Shown piece after piece: positions 40,259 to 48,729 of a stretch of 49,847 bases of DNA. The notes under the pieces are model-generated. The model saw only the letters and a list, made by a program, of their open reading frames with translations, did no database searches and was not told the DNA's origin. This DNA is from Lachnospiraceae bacterium. GTDB lineage: Bacteria; Bacillota; Clostridia; Lachnospirales; Lachnospiraceae. Position 1 is the first letter of the stretch; every line of letters starts with the position of its first letter. The DNA is taken from contig JAFZNO010000089.1 of NCBI GenBank assembly GCA_017552985.1, forward strand, positions 1-49,847, in the 5' to 3' direction. The translations under genes were made by a program, and so were the position numbers.

Positions 40259-43200
40259 ATGGACGGTTTTTTTGCAAACAATCCTTTGGGAGAGGATCCC
40301 GATGACGAATCCATGCTTGGCGATAACGCCATGGGAGTCGCCAGGGGCGCGAGCTTTTTGATGGGAGACGATCCGAATAAGGATCCTGTAAAACCGGTGG
40401 CAAGCAGTCCCATTGGCGACGCGCCGATGGGTGAGAAGCCGACGGAAAATCCTTTTGGCGATGATCCGCTTGGCCTTTTGTCGGGCGTAAATCCCTTGGG
40501 CGGAAATATCAAACCGGATACTTCCTTTGGCGGCGGTACGAACGTGGCAAAGCCCAGTTCGCTTGGACCGAATCCCTTGGGAGATGATCCGCTTGGCCTT
40601 TTGTCGGGCATAAATCCCTTGGGCGGAAATATCAAACCGGATACCTCTTTTGGCGGCGGTACGACCATCGGGAGGCCTAGCTCTTTGGGGCTGAACCCTC
40701 TTGGACCGAATCCGCTTGGCTTAAATCCTTTGGGAGAAAATCCTTTGGGGCCGGATCCCCTTGGTCTGGGCGCGAAGGAAGAGGCAGCTCCCGCTCCCGC
40801 GCCGGAGCCTATTCCCGTGCCGGAGCCCGCTCCGGAACCTGAGGAACCGAAGGAGATTCCTTTGGGCGGCATTATCTCCCTGGAGGATGATTTTGGAGAC
40901 GGAGTGCTGGGCGGCATTATTTCCCTGAGCGATCCCACGTCCTTTGGCAGCGGGGTATTTTCCAGCGGATCCTCCTTTGGAAGCGGCGTTATTTCCAGCG
41001 GGTCTTCTTATGACGACGAGGCTGCTCCGGGTGAATCCTCGGGCGAAGCTTCCAACGGTTCTTCTTTGGGAAGCGGCGTCGCTTCGAGCAGCTATTCCTA
41101 TGATGACGATGACAATTCCATTCAGATTCCCTACGGCGACGGAACTTTGGATTCGACGCTGGAGGGCAGCAGCAGTTATTATAACAATGGTTCTTCCCTG
41201 GCAGACGATGATGATTATAAGCCCTTGGGGGAGAACGTAAATGACGACGTATTTTCGTTGAATTATGCCGGATTGGACTCAGCGGACGACGATCCCCTCG
41301 GACTGATGTCTGGCGGAGCGCCGCTTAACAATCAGCTGGGAGACGTTCCCACTGCACCGAAGGTTAACGATGCCGAGGGCATGGATCCATTAAGGGCATT
41401 GCTTTTGGCGGGCGGAAATCCTTTTGGCGATAACGCGAAGAAAATCGCGCCGGACCTTTCCTTCGGTAAGGAGGCGCTTAAGCCGAAGCATTTTGAGCCG
41501 ATGAAGGCTTCCGGTCCCAGGGTACAGGCGGAGAACGTGCGGGTGAACAAGCCCTTGGGCGACAATCCGTTTGGCAAGGACATTGCGCCGGACAGCTCCT
41601 TTGGAAAAGAATCATTGAAGCTGAAGAAGTACGTGCCGAAGAAGCCGTTTGAGGAAACGGGTACCTTGGCCAATGAAATGTTGGCCGGCAGCAATCAGGG
41701 TGACGAGTCCGAGGAGCAGCCTTTGGCGGTGGACGGCCAGGACGTTTACGAATTCGAAGGCAAGGCTGCGGAGAACGTGAGTATTCTGGAGAAGGATACG
41801 CGCGAGCTGCATTTCGAAGAGGAGAACATGCTGGGCTATAACGCCATGGGCGTGGACAGAAGCGCAAGCTTTTTGATGGGCGCGGATCCAAACGAAGTGG
41901 TGCAGAAGGCCGTTGAAGATTTTATGCTGGGAGACGCACCGATGGGCGTGGCACCGAAGGTTGCGCCCGAGATGAAGGCGCCGGCGCCGCAAACGCAGAA
42001 GCAGAGTCCCGTGAAGGTTACCCCTTTGGGCGAAAATGCATTGTCAGCAAATCCTTTGGGTGAAAACGTAAAGCCGGACCTTTCCTTTGACGACGCGACA
42101 ACGGTAGCAAGCGCAAGCGGACTTGGCCCGAATCCTCTCGGCCCGGATCCGCTGGGCTTACTGGCTGCTGAGAATAAAAAGAACGAGAACGCATTTGAAG
42201 AAAAAACAACGGTGAAGCCTGCCGTTTCAGAACCGGAAACGAAGAAGTCGTGGGGAGAGAATCCTCTTGGCCCGAACCCGCTTGGGCTCAATCCCTTGGG
42301 AATGAATATTAGGCCGGATACTTCGTTTGGAGGAGGTACGGCGGTTAGACCGGTTGGTTCCTATGGAAGCGATACTTTGATCAAGCCTGCCCAGCCTGCG
42401 GAGAGTGAGACTCTGATCAAACCCGCAAGTTCTTATGGCGAAGAGACTTTGATCAAACCTGCCAGTCCTTACGGCAGCGATACTTTGGTTAAACCTGCGG
42501 CGAAGCCCGTTAATCTCTATGAAGATTTGGAGCCTGCAAAGCCTGAACCCGTTAGTTCCTTTGCGGCGGCGCACATGACCACCAGTTCCCTGTATGATGA
42601 TCTGGATGAGCCGGCTGAGGAGGAAGAGGAAGAAGATTCCGACGAGAGATTCTGTCCGGAATGCGGCATGCCCATGGTGGGCCGCGACAGTTTCTGCAAC
42701 AGATGCGGTAAGAAGGTGGAGCCTGTCGGGAAACGGGAATATGAGCGCATGCGGGCAAAGAAGTCCGGCGGAAGCACGACTTCCCGAAGCAGCGCCGGCA
42801 GTACCTCCCGAAGCACTACTGGCAGTGGTTTCCGCGGAAATACCGGCGGAAATGGCGGTTCTTATGGCGGAAATAGTGGTTCCTACGGTGGAAATGGCGG
42901 ATTTGGCGGTTATGGCGATGATGAATATGGCAGGGCGCCCATCCCTACTTCCAGGGTGCGTCAGGCTCCGGAGATTCCCGTGAAGCTGATCGTGCTTGGC
43001 GCCGTAACGGCCGTTATGGTGATCGTGGCGATCGTTTGCACCGTTTTGGCGATCTCGGCGTCCAAGAAGGATGCGATCACCGTGCTGCGCAAGGACAGTG
43101 TTACGAATGGTCACAACGTGACGGAAACAATAACGTTTTATTCGACTGGAAACAAGATCCGCAGCATTACGGAAGAGATGGTCATAGATGCCACCGGAAT

Positions 43201-43486
43201 GAGTCAGGATGACATTAACTTCAATAAAGAGCATTGGGATAAGACGTACGCGGACATTGCAAAGGCATCGTTTATTGATTATAACGTTTCCCAGAACGGA
43301 AATGAGATTGTCATGCATCTGACGTATAATTTCCTTGACAACAAGGACAACATTACGACCATGAGCGAACTTGGACTGTTTAAGCTTGGCGGTAACAAGA
43401 CGGAAGCAGGAAACGGCGATTACATTGCGCTCAAAAAGACTTTGAAGGATCTCCAAAAGACTGGATACGTTCTTCAGGAAAACTAA
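40259..43486 (+). CDS. Large NPLG-repeat, zinc-ribbon, single-TM protein
   Basis: A 1075-aa protein of layered design. Residues 1-790 are low-complexity and probably disordered, full of NPLG, DPLG and SFGG units such as NPLGGNIKPDTSFGGGT (several copies), a second copy of the N-terminal LG-NAMGV-SASFLMG block near residue 530, and four TLIKPA/TLVKPA units near 705-750. A zinc ribbon follows (C799, C802, C813, C816), then a Gly/Ser/Asn-rich linker (about 840-890), one TM helix (about 908-933) and an outside domain of 140 residues resembling the DUF1307/YehR lipoprotein fold (ITFYSTGNKIRSITEE). Topology is cytoplasmic repeats, external C-terminus. Two shorter relatives lie at 43544 and 46636. 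Function unknown. Confidence 0.88.
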   Translation: MDGFFANNPLGEDPDDESMLGDNAMGVARGASFLMGDDPNKDPVKPVASSPIGDAPMGEKPTENPFGDDPLGLLSGVNPLGGNIKPDTSFGGGTNVAKPSSLGPNPLGDDPLGLLSGINPLGGNIKPDTSFGGGTTIGRPSSLGLNPLGPNPLGLNPLGENPLGPDPLGLGAKEEAAPAPAPEPIPVPEPAPEPEEPKEIPLGGIISLEDDFGDGVLGGIISLSDPTSFGSGVFSSGSSFGSGVISSGSSYDDEAAPGESSGEASNGSSLGSGVASSSYSYDDDDNSIQIPYGDGTLDSTLEGSSSYYNNGSSLADDDDYKPLGENVNDDVFSLNYAGLDSADDDPLGLMSGGAPLNNQLGDVPTAPKVNDAEGMDPLRALLLAGGNPFGDNAKKIAPDLSFGKEALKPKHFEPMKASGPRVQAENVRVNKPLGDNPFGKDIAPDSSFGKESLKLKKYVPKKPFEETGTLANEMLAGSNQGDESEEQPLAVDGQDVYEFEGKAAENVSILEKDTRELHFEEENMLGYNAMGVDRSASFLMGADPNEVVQKAVEDFMLGDAPMGVAPKVAPEMKAPAPQTQKQSPVKVTPLGENALSANPLGENVKPDLSFDDATTVASASGLGPNPLGPDPLGLLAAENKKNENAFEEKTTVKPAVSEPETKKSWGENPLGPNPLGLNPLGMNIRPDTSFGGGTAVRPVGSYGSDTLIKPAQPAESETLIKPASSYGEETLIKPASPYGSDTLVKPAAKPVNLYEDLEPAKPEPVSSFAAAHMTTSSLYDDLDEPAEEEEEEDSDERFCPECGMPMVGRDSFCNRCGKKVEPVGKREYERMRAKKSGGSTTSRSSAGSTSRSTTGSGFRGNTGGNGGSYGGNSGSYGGNGGFGGYGDDEYGRAPIPTSRVRQAPEIPVKLIVLGAVTAVMVIVAIVCTVLAISASKKDAITVLRKDSVTNGHNVTETITFYSTGNKIRSITEEMVIDATGMSQDDINFNKEHWDKTYADIAKASFIDYNVSQNGNEIVMHLTYNFLDNKDNITTMSELGLFKLGGNKTEAGNGDYIALKKTLKDLQKTGYVLQEN

Positions 43487-43501
43487 TGCAGACAGGATAT
43501 T

Positions 43502-43528
43502 ACGATACTTTCGGAGAGAGGGTATCGT
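43502..43528 (+). other. Hairpin in the gap before the second zinc-ribbon gene
   Basis: ACGATAC (43502-43508) pairs with GTATCGT (43522-43528). No T-tract follows, so it is not a terminator. It may stabilise the mRNA or set relative expression of the two adjacent genes. Confidence 0.4.
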
Positions 43529-43543
43529 CTGAGGGAGGAAGAA

Positions 43544-44482
43544 ATGGAAGATAATCAGGCTAGACTGTGTCCAAAGTGCGGAACGCCACTGATGGAGGAT
43601 AATTTTTGCATGGGTTGCGGGTCCTACGTGGATCCCGACAGCGGTGCGGCGAAGGGAAATGATTCCGTTGCAGGATATGGTGAATCTGACAGTTTTGGAT
43701 CCTTTGGAGTAAGTCCGGCAGCGGATCCCACGGGCATTATCGGGGAGAGCGGCGGCTATGGCGCAGGCAGTGGAAATAATGCGGCTGGCAGCTATGGAGC
43801 AGCGGGATACGGCACAACGAGTAGTTACGGAAATGCGGGGACTTATGATTCCACTGGAAATTACGATAATGCCGGTGGTTATAATGCCGCTGGAAATTAC
43901 GACAATGCCGGTGGTTATAATGCCACGGGAAATTACGATAATGCCGGTGGCCCGAATGGGAATCCCAGTGCGCCAGTGGCACGCGGTTATTCGGATAAGC
44001 CTTCTTTCTTGGTATCCGTCCTGATCATGGCGGGAATTGCCTGTGCAATCTTTTTGTTGATCTTTGTGACGGACAGCCTGACAAAGTTAAAGCGGCAGAG
44101 CGTGAAATACTTATCGCCTAAGGAAGAAGCGGGGTATACGGAATACTGGCAGGTGGACTATCAGGGCGATAAGGTTCTGCAGGTCCAGGACGTTCTGGAG
44201 ATCGACTGCTTCGGAGAATCTGATGCGGACATAGGCGTTTACATGGGTGAGTGGGAAGAGGAATGCGGTAAGAGCTTTGGCTCATATTCTACCATTACGT
44301 ATGACGTTACGTCGTCGGGTTCCACGGTTTCGATTATCATCACTTATGGAAAGTTAGATGAAAAAGAGGGGATGCAGGCGATGGCAAAGGCTGCAAACGT
44401 GACGATGTCAAAGGATGCGAAATACATCTCCGTGAAGTCTTTGGACAAGTCCCTCCTAAAGAATGGTTGGAAGAAGAGGTAA
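43544..44482 (+). CDS. Zinc-ribbon, Gly/Tyr/Asn-repeat, single-TM protein
   Basis: A 312-aa relative of the 1075-aa protein. A zinc ribbon opens it (CPKCG at C9/C12 and CMGCG at C22/C25). Then comes a Gly/Tyr/Asn/Ala linker with a 12-residue tandem unit (GNYDNAGGYNAx, about three copies at 43856-43951), a TM helix at about residues 155-177 and a 135-residue outside domain (TEYWQVDYQGDKVLQVQDV). GAGGGAGGAAG sits before ATG 43544. The fumarase alpha frame overlaps its end, but the true fumarase start lies 8 nt after its stop. Confidence 0.88.
   Translation: MEDNQARLCPKCGTPLMEDNFCMGCGSYVDPDSGAAKGNDSVAGYGESDSFGSFGVSPAADPTGIIGESGGYGAGSGNNAAGSYGAAGYGTTSSYGNAGTYDSTGNYDNAGGYNAAGNYDNAGGYNATGNYDNAGGPNGNPSAPVARGYSDKPSFLVSVLIMAGIACAIFLLIFVTDSLTKLKRQSVKYLSPKEEAGYTEYWQVDYQGDKVLQVQDVLEIDCFGESDADIGVYMGEWEEECGKSFGSYSTITYDVTSSGSTVSIIITYGKLDEKEGMQAMAKAANVTMSKDAKYISVKSLDKSLLKNGWKKR
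43856..43951 (+). repeat. 36-bp in-frame tandem repeat
   Basis: Units start with GGAAATTACGA at 43856, 43892 and 43928 (the last partial) and are nearly identical at DNA level. They encode the GNYDNAGGYNA linker repeat. The near identity suggests recent expansion and possible length variation between strains. Confidence 0.85.
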
Positions 44483-44490
44483 TTGAGGTC

Positions 44491-45333
44491 ATGAGAACCA
44501 TAAACGTCAGTGAAGTTACGGAGAAGATCAGTGAGGCGTGCATTGAGGCGAATCACTTTTTATCCGCGGACATGAAGGAGAAGCTGGAACAGGCGACAAA
44601 GCAGGAGGAAGCGCCCCTGGGGCGGCAGATCCTGGAGCAGTTGCAGGAAAACCTTAGGATCGCGGGAGAAGACATGATCCCCATCTGCCAGGATACGGGA
44701 ATGGCCGTGATCTTTGTGGAGATCGGACAGGACGTGCATTTTGAGGGAGGAAGCCTCACGGATGCCATCAATGAGGGCGTTCGGAGAGGTTACGTGGACG
44801 GATTCCTGCGCAAGTCCGTGGTGAAGGATCCCATTTTGCGAGAGAACACGAAGGATAATACGCCGGCCGTGATCCATTATGACTTGGTGCCCGGGGACAA
44901 GGTGAAGATCACCGTTGCGCCGAAGGGCTTTGGAAGTGAGAACATGAGCCGGGTGTTTATGTTAAAACCCGCGGACGGAATCGAAGGCGTGAAAAATGCG
45001 ATCCTCACGGCCGTGAAGGATGCGGGACCGAATGCATGCCCGCCCATGGTGGTTGGCGTTGGCATTGGCGGAACGTTTGAAAAATGTGCCATTTTGGCGA
45101 AAAAGGCTTTGACCAGACCCGTGGATCAGCACTCGGAGATCCCTTGGGTACGGGAGCTGGAGGAGGAAATGCTGGAGAAGATCAATCGCACCGGCATTGG
45201 CCCCGGAGGGCTCGGCGGCAGCACGACTGCCATGGCGGTCAACGTGAATACTTATCCCACGCACATTGCGGGATTGCCCGTTGCGATCAATATCTGTTGT
45301 CACGTAAACAGACACGCGGTGCGGGAGATTTAG
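44491..45333 (+). CDS. Fumarate hydratase class I, alpha subunit
   Basis: A 280-aa iron-sulfur subunit of the two-subunit fumarase/tartrate dehydratase family. It has ICQDTGMAVIFVEIGQD with the cluster Cys, RKSVVKDPILRENTKDNTP, KGFGSENMSR, GIGGTFEKCAILAKKAL and NRTGIGPGGLGGSTTAMAVNV. Catalyses reversible hydration of fumarate to malate. ATG 44491 gives the family-typical start MRTINVSEV. It sits 8 nt after the second zinc-ribbon gene and 10 nt before the beta subunit. Confidence 0.93.
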   Translation: MRTINVSEVTEKISEACIEANHFLSADMKEKLEQATKQEEAPLGRQILEQLQENLRIAGEDMIPICQDTGMAVIFVEIGQDVHFEGGSLTDAINEGVRRGYVDGFLRKSVVKDPILRENTKDNTPAVIHYDLVPGDKVKITVAPKGFGSENMSRVFMLKPADGIEGVKNAILTAVKDAGPNACPPMVVGVGIGGTFEKCAILAKKALTRPVDQHSEIPWVRELEEEMLEKINRTGIGPGGLGGSTTAMAVNVNTYPTHIAGLPVAINICCHVNRHAVREI

Positions 45334-45343
45334 GAGGAAAGAC

Positions 45344-45895
45344 ATGGACAGATACGTGAAGGTTCCGCTGAGTGACGAGGATGCAAGGTCCTTGAAGTCA
45401 GGGGATTACGTATACTTAACGGGAACGATCTATACGGCCAGGGATGCAGCGCATAAGCGGATGCAGGAAGCGCTGGACCGGGGCGAGAAGCTTCCCCTGG
45501 AGATGAAGAATAACGTGATTTATTACATGGGACCGTCACCGGCCCGGGAAGGGCGGCCCATCGGTTCCGCAGGTCCGACGACGGCAAGCCGCATGGACAA
45601 GTATGCGCCGGCTCTTTTGGATCTTGGACTGAAAGGCATGATCGGAAAGGGAAAGCGTACCCAGGCGGTAAAGGATGCGATCGTGAGAAACGGCGCCACG
45701 TATTTTGCGGCGGTAGGCGGTGCGGGCGCGTTGCTTTCCAAATCGATCCTGAGCTCCGAGGTGATCGCTTATGATGATCTGGGAACGGAGGCGATCCGGA
45801 AGCTGGAAGTCAAGGATTTCCCGGTGATCGTGGTGATCGACGCGGAGGGAAATAATTTGTATGAAACGGCCACCGCGGCTTATTGCAAGGAGTAG
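45344..45895 (+). CDS. Fumarate hydratase class I, beta subunit
   Basis: A 183-aa partner subunit: LKSGDYVYLTGTIYTARDAAHKRM, then YYMGPSPAREGRPIGSAGPTTASRMDKYAP, and MIGKGKRTQAVKDAI. It provides the swivel domain completing the active site. AGGAGG precedes ATG 45344. It follows the alpha subunit directly and PlsC starts 6 nt later, so these genes are cotranscribed. Confidence 0.94.
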   Translation: MDRYVKVPLSDEDARSLKSGDYVYLTGTIYTARDAAHKRMQEALDRGEKLPLEMKNNVIYYMGPSPAREGRPIGSAGPTTASRMDKYAPALLDLGLKGMIGKGKRTQAVKDAIVRNGATYFAAVGGAGALLSKSILSSEVIAYDDLGTEAIRKLEVKDFPVIVVIDAEGNNLYETATAAYCKE

Positions 45896-45901
45896 CTGGC
45901 G

Positions 45902-46612
45902 ATGAGAATTGCATTGATGGTCTTGATGAATTTTTTGCTGGCGCCGTTTATGTTCATCCGGCTTTGCTGGGTGGCAAAGCATTACAACGGGGATTACAAT
46001 CCCGGATTTAAGATCACAAAGTATATCGCGAAGCGGGCAATCTGGGGCGGAAACATCAAGCTGGAGGTGCATGGGGTTGAGAATCTGCCGGAAAAAGACG
46101 GCTTTATGTTTTACCCGAACCATCAAGGGTTGTTTGATTCGCTGACGTTTTATTCTTCCTGTCCGAGACCTTTTGCGGCGGTGATCAAGAAGGAGGCCAA
46201 GAACATCATTCTGCTCAAGCAGGTGTTGGAGGCCACGGGATCCCTTGCCATGGATCGCGAGGACGTGCGTCAGTCCATGCAGGTGATCAATCAGATCTCT
46301 GAGGAAGTTAAGGCAGGCCGGAATTATCTGATCTTCCCGGAGGGACATCGCAGCCGCGAGGGAAATAAGGTGCAGGAGTTTAAGCCCGGAAGTTTTAAGG
46401 CGGCACAGAAGGCCAAATGTCCCATTGTACCCTGTGCGCTGATCAATTGTTTTATCCCATTTGACGTGCAATCCATTCGCCGGGTAACGGTGAAGCTGAT
46501 CTACTTAAAACCCATGTATTATGAAGAATATCAGGGCATGAAGACGGTGGAGATCGCGACGGAGGTTCGCCGGAGGATCGTTGAAGCCATTGCGGAATAT
46601 GAAGATAAATAG
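45902..46612 (+). CDS. 1-acyl-sn-glycerol-3-phosphate acyltransferase (PlsC-like)
   Basis: A 236-aa membrane-associated acyltransferase. An N-terminal hydrophobic segment (IALMVLMNFLLAPFMFIRLCW) anchors it. The catalytic motif NHQGLFD (HX4D) lies near residue 77, FPEGHRSREG binds the glycerol phosphate, and CPIVPCALIN follows. It makes phosphatidate from lysophosphatidate. AAGGAG 8 nt before ATG 45902 supports the start. It lies between the fumarase genes and the third zinc-ribbon protein. Confidence 0.92.
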   Translation: MRIALMVLMNFLLAPFMFIRLCWVAKHYNGDYNPGFKITKYIAKRAIWGGNIKLEVHGVENLPEKDGFMFYPNHQGLFDSLTFYSSCPRPFAAVIKKEAKNIILLKQVLEATGSLAMDREDVRQSMQVINQISEEVKAGRNYLIFPEGHRSREGNKVQEFKPGSFKAAQKAKCPIVPCALINCFIPFDVQSIRRVTVKLIYLKPMYYEEYQGMKTVEIATEVRRRIVEAIAEYEDK

Positions 46613-46635
46613 TTGATTTAACGGGGGAAAGGATC

Positions 46636-47661
46636 ATGGAAAACGATAATTGGAAAACAAATCCACTCGGAGAAAATCCGTTGGGAGTAGGATTCGTTGC
46701 AGATAATTCTTTTGGAAGCAGAGGGATGTACGGGGATGGAGCGGATGACTCCAATGATGGCCCGGAGAAGAAGGTTTGTCCTCAATGCGGCGCGGAATTG
46801 CCTGAGAACGAGACGTTTTGCATGGCGTGCGGCATGACCGTGATTCCCGTGTTGAAGAAGGATTATGACAAGGCCGTAAATGCCGGTCAGGATCCTGTCG
46901 CTTACAGTAAGGCCTTCAGTACTGAGGGGGCCGAAAGCAGCGGCGCGGTTAGAGATTATACTGGCGGCGGAAGCTCCGGCGGCGGAAGTTCCTATGATGG
47001 CGGAAACACGCATGGCGGTGGTTCCTACGGTGGCGGAAGTTCCTATAATGGCGGTGGTTCCTACGGTGGCGGAAATTCCTACGGCGGTCAGAGCCGTTCC
47101 TCGTCCTCTTATTCGAAGAAAGAGAATGAGCCAAGCGTGCTGTATTTGACTTTTTGGGCGCTGGTTGCACTTGCCGCAATTGCCGTTCTGGTGTTCTTCG
47201 TCCATAAGCTAAACGTGGAAAAGAATGCAGAGAAAACGACGACGCTGTATCGTACCGTGAAGGACGACTTCAGCGTAGAAGAAGATACGGTGATCTTTAC
47301 GTCGAATGGCGACAAGGTTACCAAGATCACGTACCAGACTGAGTTTAGCATCGATGGATGGGAGCAGTACTACGTCGATCAGGTCAAGAACAAGCTGGAT
47401 CAGGAATATGCTGCGTATGAAACAAGCGTCTCCATGCATTACAAAATAGAGCAGATAGAAGACAAAAAGCTGATCGTGACGATAGAATATGAGTATCTGA
47501 ACTTGCCGGAAAACATTCAGAAGATGATTGATGACGGACTGCTTGAAAAGTCAGGCATGGATAATTCGGAGATTTCGTACAAGGATTACATTTCGTTGGA
47601 AAAATCGACCTCAAATTTGAGAAAAGAAGGCTATAAGGTGAGGCGGGCCATAGAAGATTAA
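46636..47661 (+). CDS. NPLG-motif, zinc-ribbon, single-TM protein
   Basis: A 341-aa relative of the proteins at 40259 and 43544. The N-terminus carries TNPLGENPLG, the hallmark repeat of the large relative. A zinc ribbon follows (C48, C51, C62, C65), then a GGGSSY/GGGSYGG linker (about residues 110-155), a TM helix at about 166-190 and an outside domain of 150 residues with a YehR/DUF1307-like look (TVIFTSNGDKVTKITYQTEF) and a conserved ending shared with the large protein (ISYKDYISLEKSTSNLRKEGY versus GDYIALKKTLKDLQKTGY). Preceded by GGGGGAAAGG. Role unknown. Confidence 0.88.
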   Translation: MENDNWKTNPLGENPLGVGFVADNSFGSRGMYGDGADDSNDGPEKKVCPQCGAELPENETFCMACGMTVIPVLKKDYDKAVNAGQDPVAYSKAFSTEGAESSGAVRDYTGGGSSGGGSSYDGGNTHGGGSYGGGSSYNGGGSYGGGNSYGGQSRSSSSYSKKENEPSVLYLTFWALVALAAIAVLVFFVHKLNVEKNAEKTTTLYRTVKDDFSVEEDTVIFTSNGDKVTKITYQTEFSIDGWEQYYVDQVKNKLDQEYAAYETSVSMHYKIEQIEDKKLIVTIEYEYLNLPENIQKMIDDGLLEKSGMDNSEISYKDYISLEKSTSNLRKEGYKVRRAIED

Positions 47662-47678
47662 AAAGATAATATTTTTGA

Positions 47679-47707
47679 TTGACAAATGAAGAATCCTTGC
47701 GTATAAT
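47679..47707 (+). promoter_or_regulatory. tRNA-Ser promoter, perfect consensus
   Basis: TTGACA (47679-47684) and TATAAT (47702-47707) are separated by 17 nt, about 60 nt before the tRNA. Confidence 0.9.
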
Positions 47708-47766
47708 GAGAAATGCGCTATGAGTTAGCGCACAAATGCATATTGGTAGAGACGAAATTCGGATAA

Positions 47767-47854
47767 GGAGAAATACTCAAGAGGCCGAAGAGGCGCCCCT
47801 GCTAAGGGTGTAGGTCGGGCAACCGGCGCGAGGGTTCAAATCCCTCTTTCTCCG
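47767..47854 (+). tRNA. tRNA-Ser (GCT anticodon)
   Basis: Acceptor arms GGAGAAA (47767-47773) and TTTCTCC (47847-47853) pair fully, with discriminator G. The anticodon stem-loop CCCCTGCTAAGGG reads GCT for AGC/AGU serine codons. A long variable arm (GTAGGTCGGGCAACCGGCGC region) and GGTTCAAATCC in the T arm are typical of tRNA-Ser. CCA is not encoded. Strong promoter upstream, terminator downstream. Confidence 0.95.
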
Positions 47855-47873
47855 TTTCATCTGCCAATAAGGT

Positions 47874-47904
47874 TGGAGTGTTGACACGTCAACACTCCAT
47901 TTTT
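47874..47904 (+). terminator. tRNA-Ser terminator
   Basis: An 11-bp perfect stem, TGGAGTGTTGA with TCAACACTCCA, has loop CACG and is followed by TTTTT. Confidence 0.92.
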
Positions 47905-47913
47905 AGTGAGGAA

Positions 47914-48063
47914 CAAAACCAAGCGGCCGCGAAGCGGACATTTGGTTTTGGCCGAACGTAAACGAAACAAAAGGGAAAGCCGCGCAGCGGCGACGCATGC
48001 GCAGCATGCGCTTTTGTGAGTTGAAATAAAATCGAAAGCCTGCCGAAGGCAGACGGATTTTAT
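47914..48063 (+). repeat. Three tandem nested inverted-repeat modules
   Basis: Each module has an AT-rich outer stem enclosing one or two GC-rich hairpins with three-base GNA loops. Module A: outer 47914-47922/47942-47950, inner 47927-47937 (CCGC GAA GCGG). Module B: outer 47967-47973/48011-48017, inner 47979-47991 (GCCGC GCA GCGGC) and 47994-48010 (CGCATGC GCA GCATGCG). Module C: outer 48026-48033/48056-48063, inner 48040-48052 (CTGCC GAA GGCAG). GAGTTGAA-type sequence follows modules B and C. No coding frame is involved. Confidence 0.8.
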
Positions 48064-48100
48064 GAGTTGAATAGCTACTATCTATTACGGAGGTTCCCAC

Positions 48101-48655
48101 ATGGATCCCATTACCCTTATCGTCCTTGCCATAGCCTTCATTGCCATCATTTGCGTCTTTATCCTCATGTCCGTAAAGCAAAACAATCACCTAAAAGACC
48201 AACAGGCCAACAATACGGAGAAACGTCAGATGCTTGACCTAATGGCGACCGTGATGGATGCAGAGTTCGCAAATTATACTTACGTTGTCGGCTACTACAC
48301 AAAGATCCAGCAAAAGATAGGTTCCACCGTATATTATTACTTCCCTTACGTACTGGCATTCAGCTCAGAGGAGTTGATCATCTTTCCTTTTATTAAGAAA
48401 GAGGGAAGGCTTTACGTGAGAAATCGCATGGACGTGAATTGGAATTTGACGAATTTTAAGTATAAGCTTCGTAAGAAGAGCGTATTGCTTACCTTTAAGA
48501 TGGTTGGCGAGACCATGCCGATCCGCGTGGATCCCGTGATCAAGGGAACTGGCTTGGAAAATACGGACAGACCGATCTGCGTTTTCCAGGAGTCCGAATA
48601 TGCAAAGTTCCTGGAACGCCTTCCATTCTTCGCGGCTAAGGCAAAACAGGCGTGA
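48101..48655 (+). CDS. Hypothetical protein with N-terminal TM anchor
   Basis: A 184-aa protein. Residues 4-26 (ITLIVLAIAFIAIICVFILMS) form a single TM helix. The remaining 155 residues are a soluble, mostly beta domain with no cysteine-rich or catalytic motif, likely facing the cytoplasm given the positive residues after the helix. GGAGG about 9 nt before ATG 48101 fixes the start. It follows the nested hairpins. No family recognised. Confidence 0.82.
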   Translation: MDPITLIVLAIAFIAIICVFILMSVKQNNHLKDQQANNTEKRQMLDLMATVMDAEFANYTYVVGYYTKIQQKIGSTVYYYFPYVLAFSSEELIIFPFIKKEGRLYVRNRMDVNWNLTNFKYKLRKKSVLLTFKMVGETMPIRVDPVIKGTGLENTDRPICVFQESEYAKFLERLPFFAAKAKQA

Positions 48656-48729
48656 GCGGAAGCGGGTAAGTTGGAAATAAGGTGACTTGGTAACGCAAAT
48701 AAGGATTTATACAAAGGAGAATTTTGAAA

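Noticed and set aside
40243-40938. 231-aa Gly/Pro/Ser-rich minus-strand frame
   Set aside because: Reverse reading of the NPLG repeats. The plus strand has the ribosome site, zinc ribbon and TM helix.
43856-43951. CRISPR or minisatellite signal
   Set aside because: It is an in-frame tandem repeat inside a clear coding sequence.
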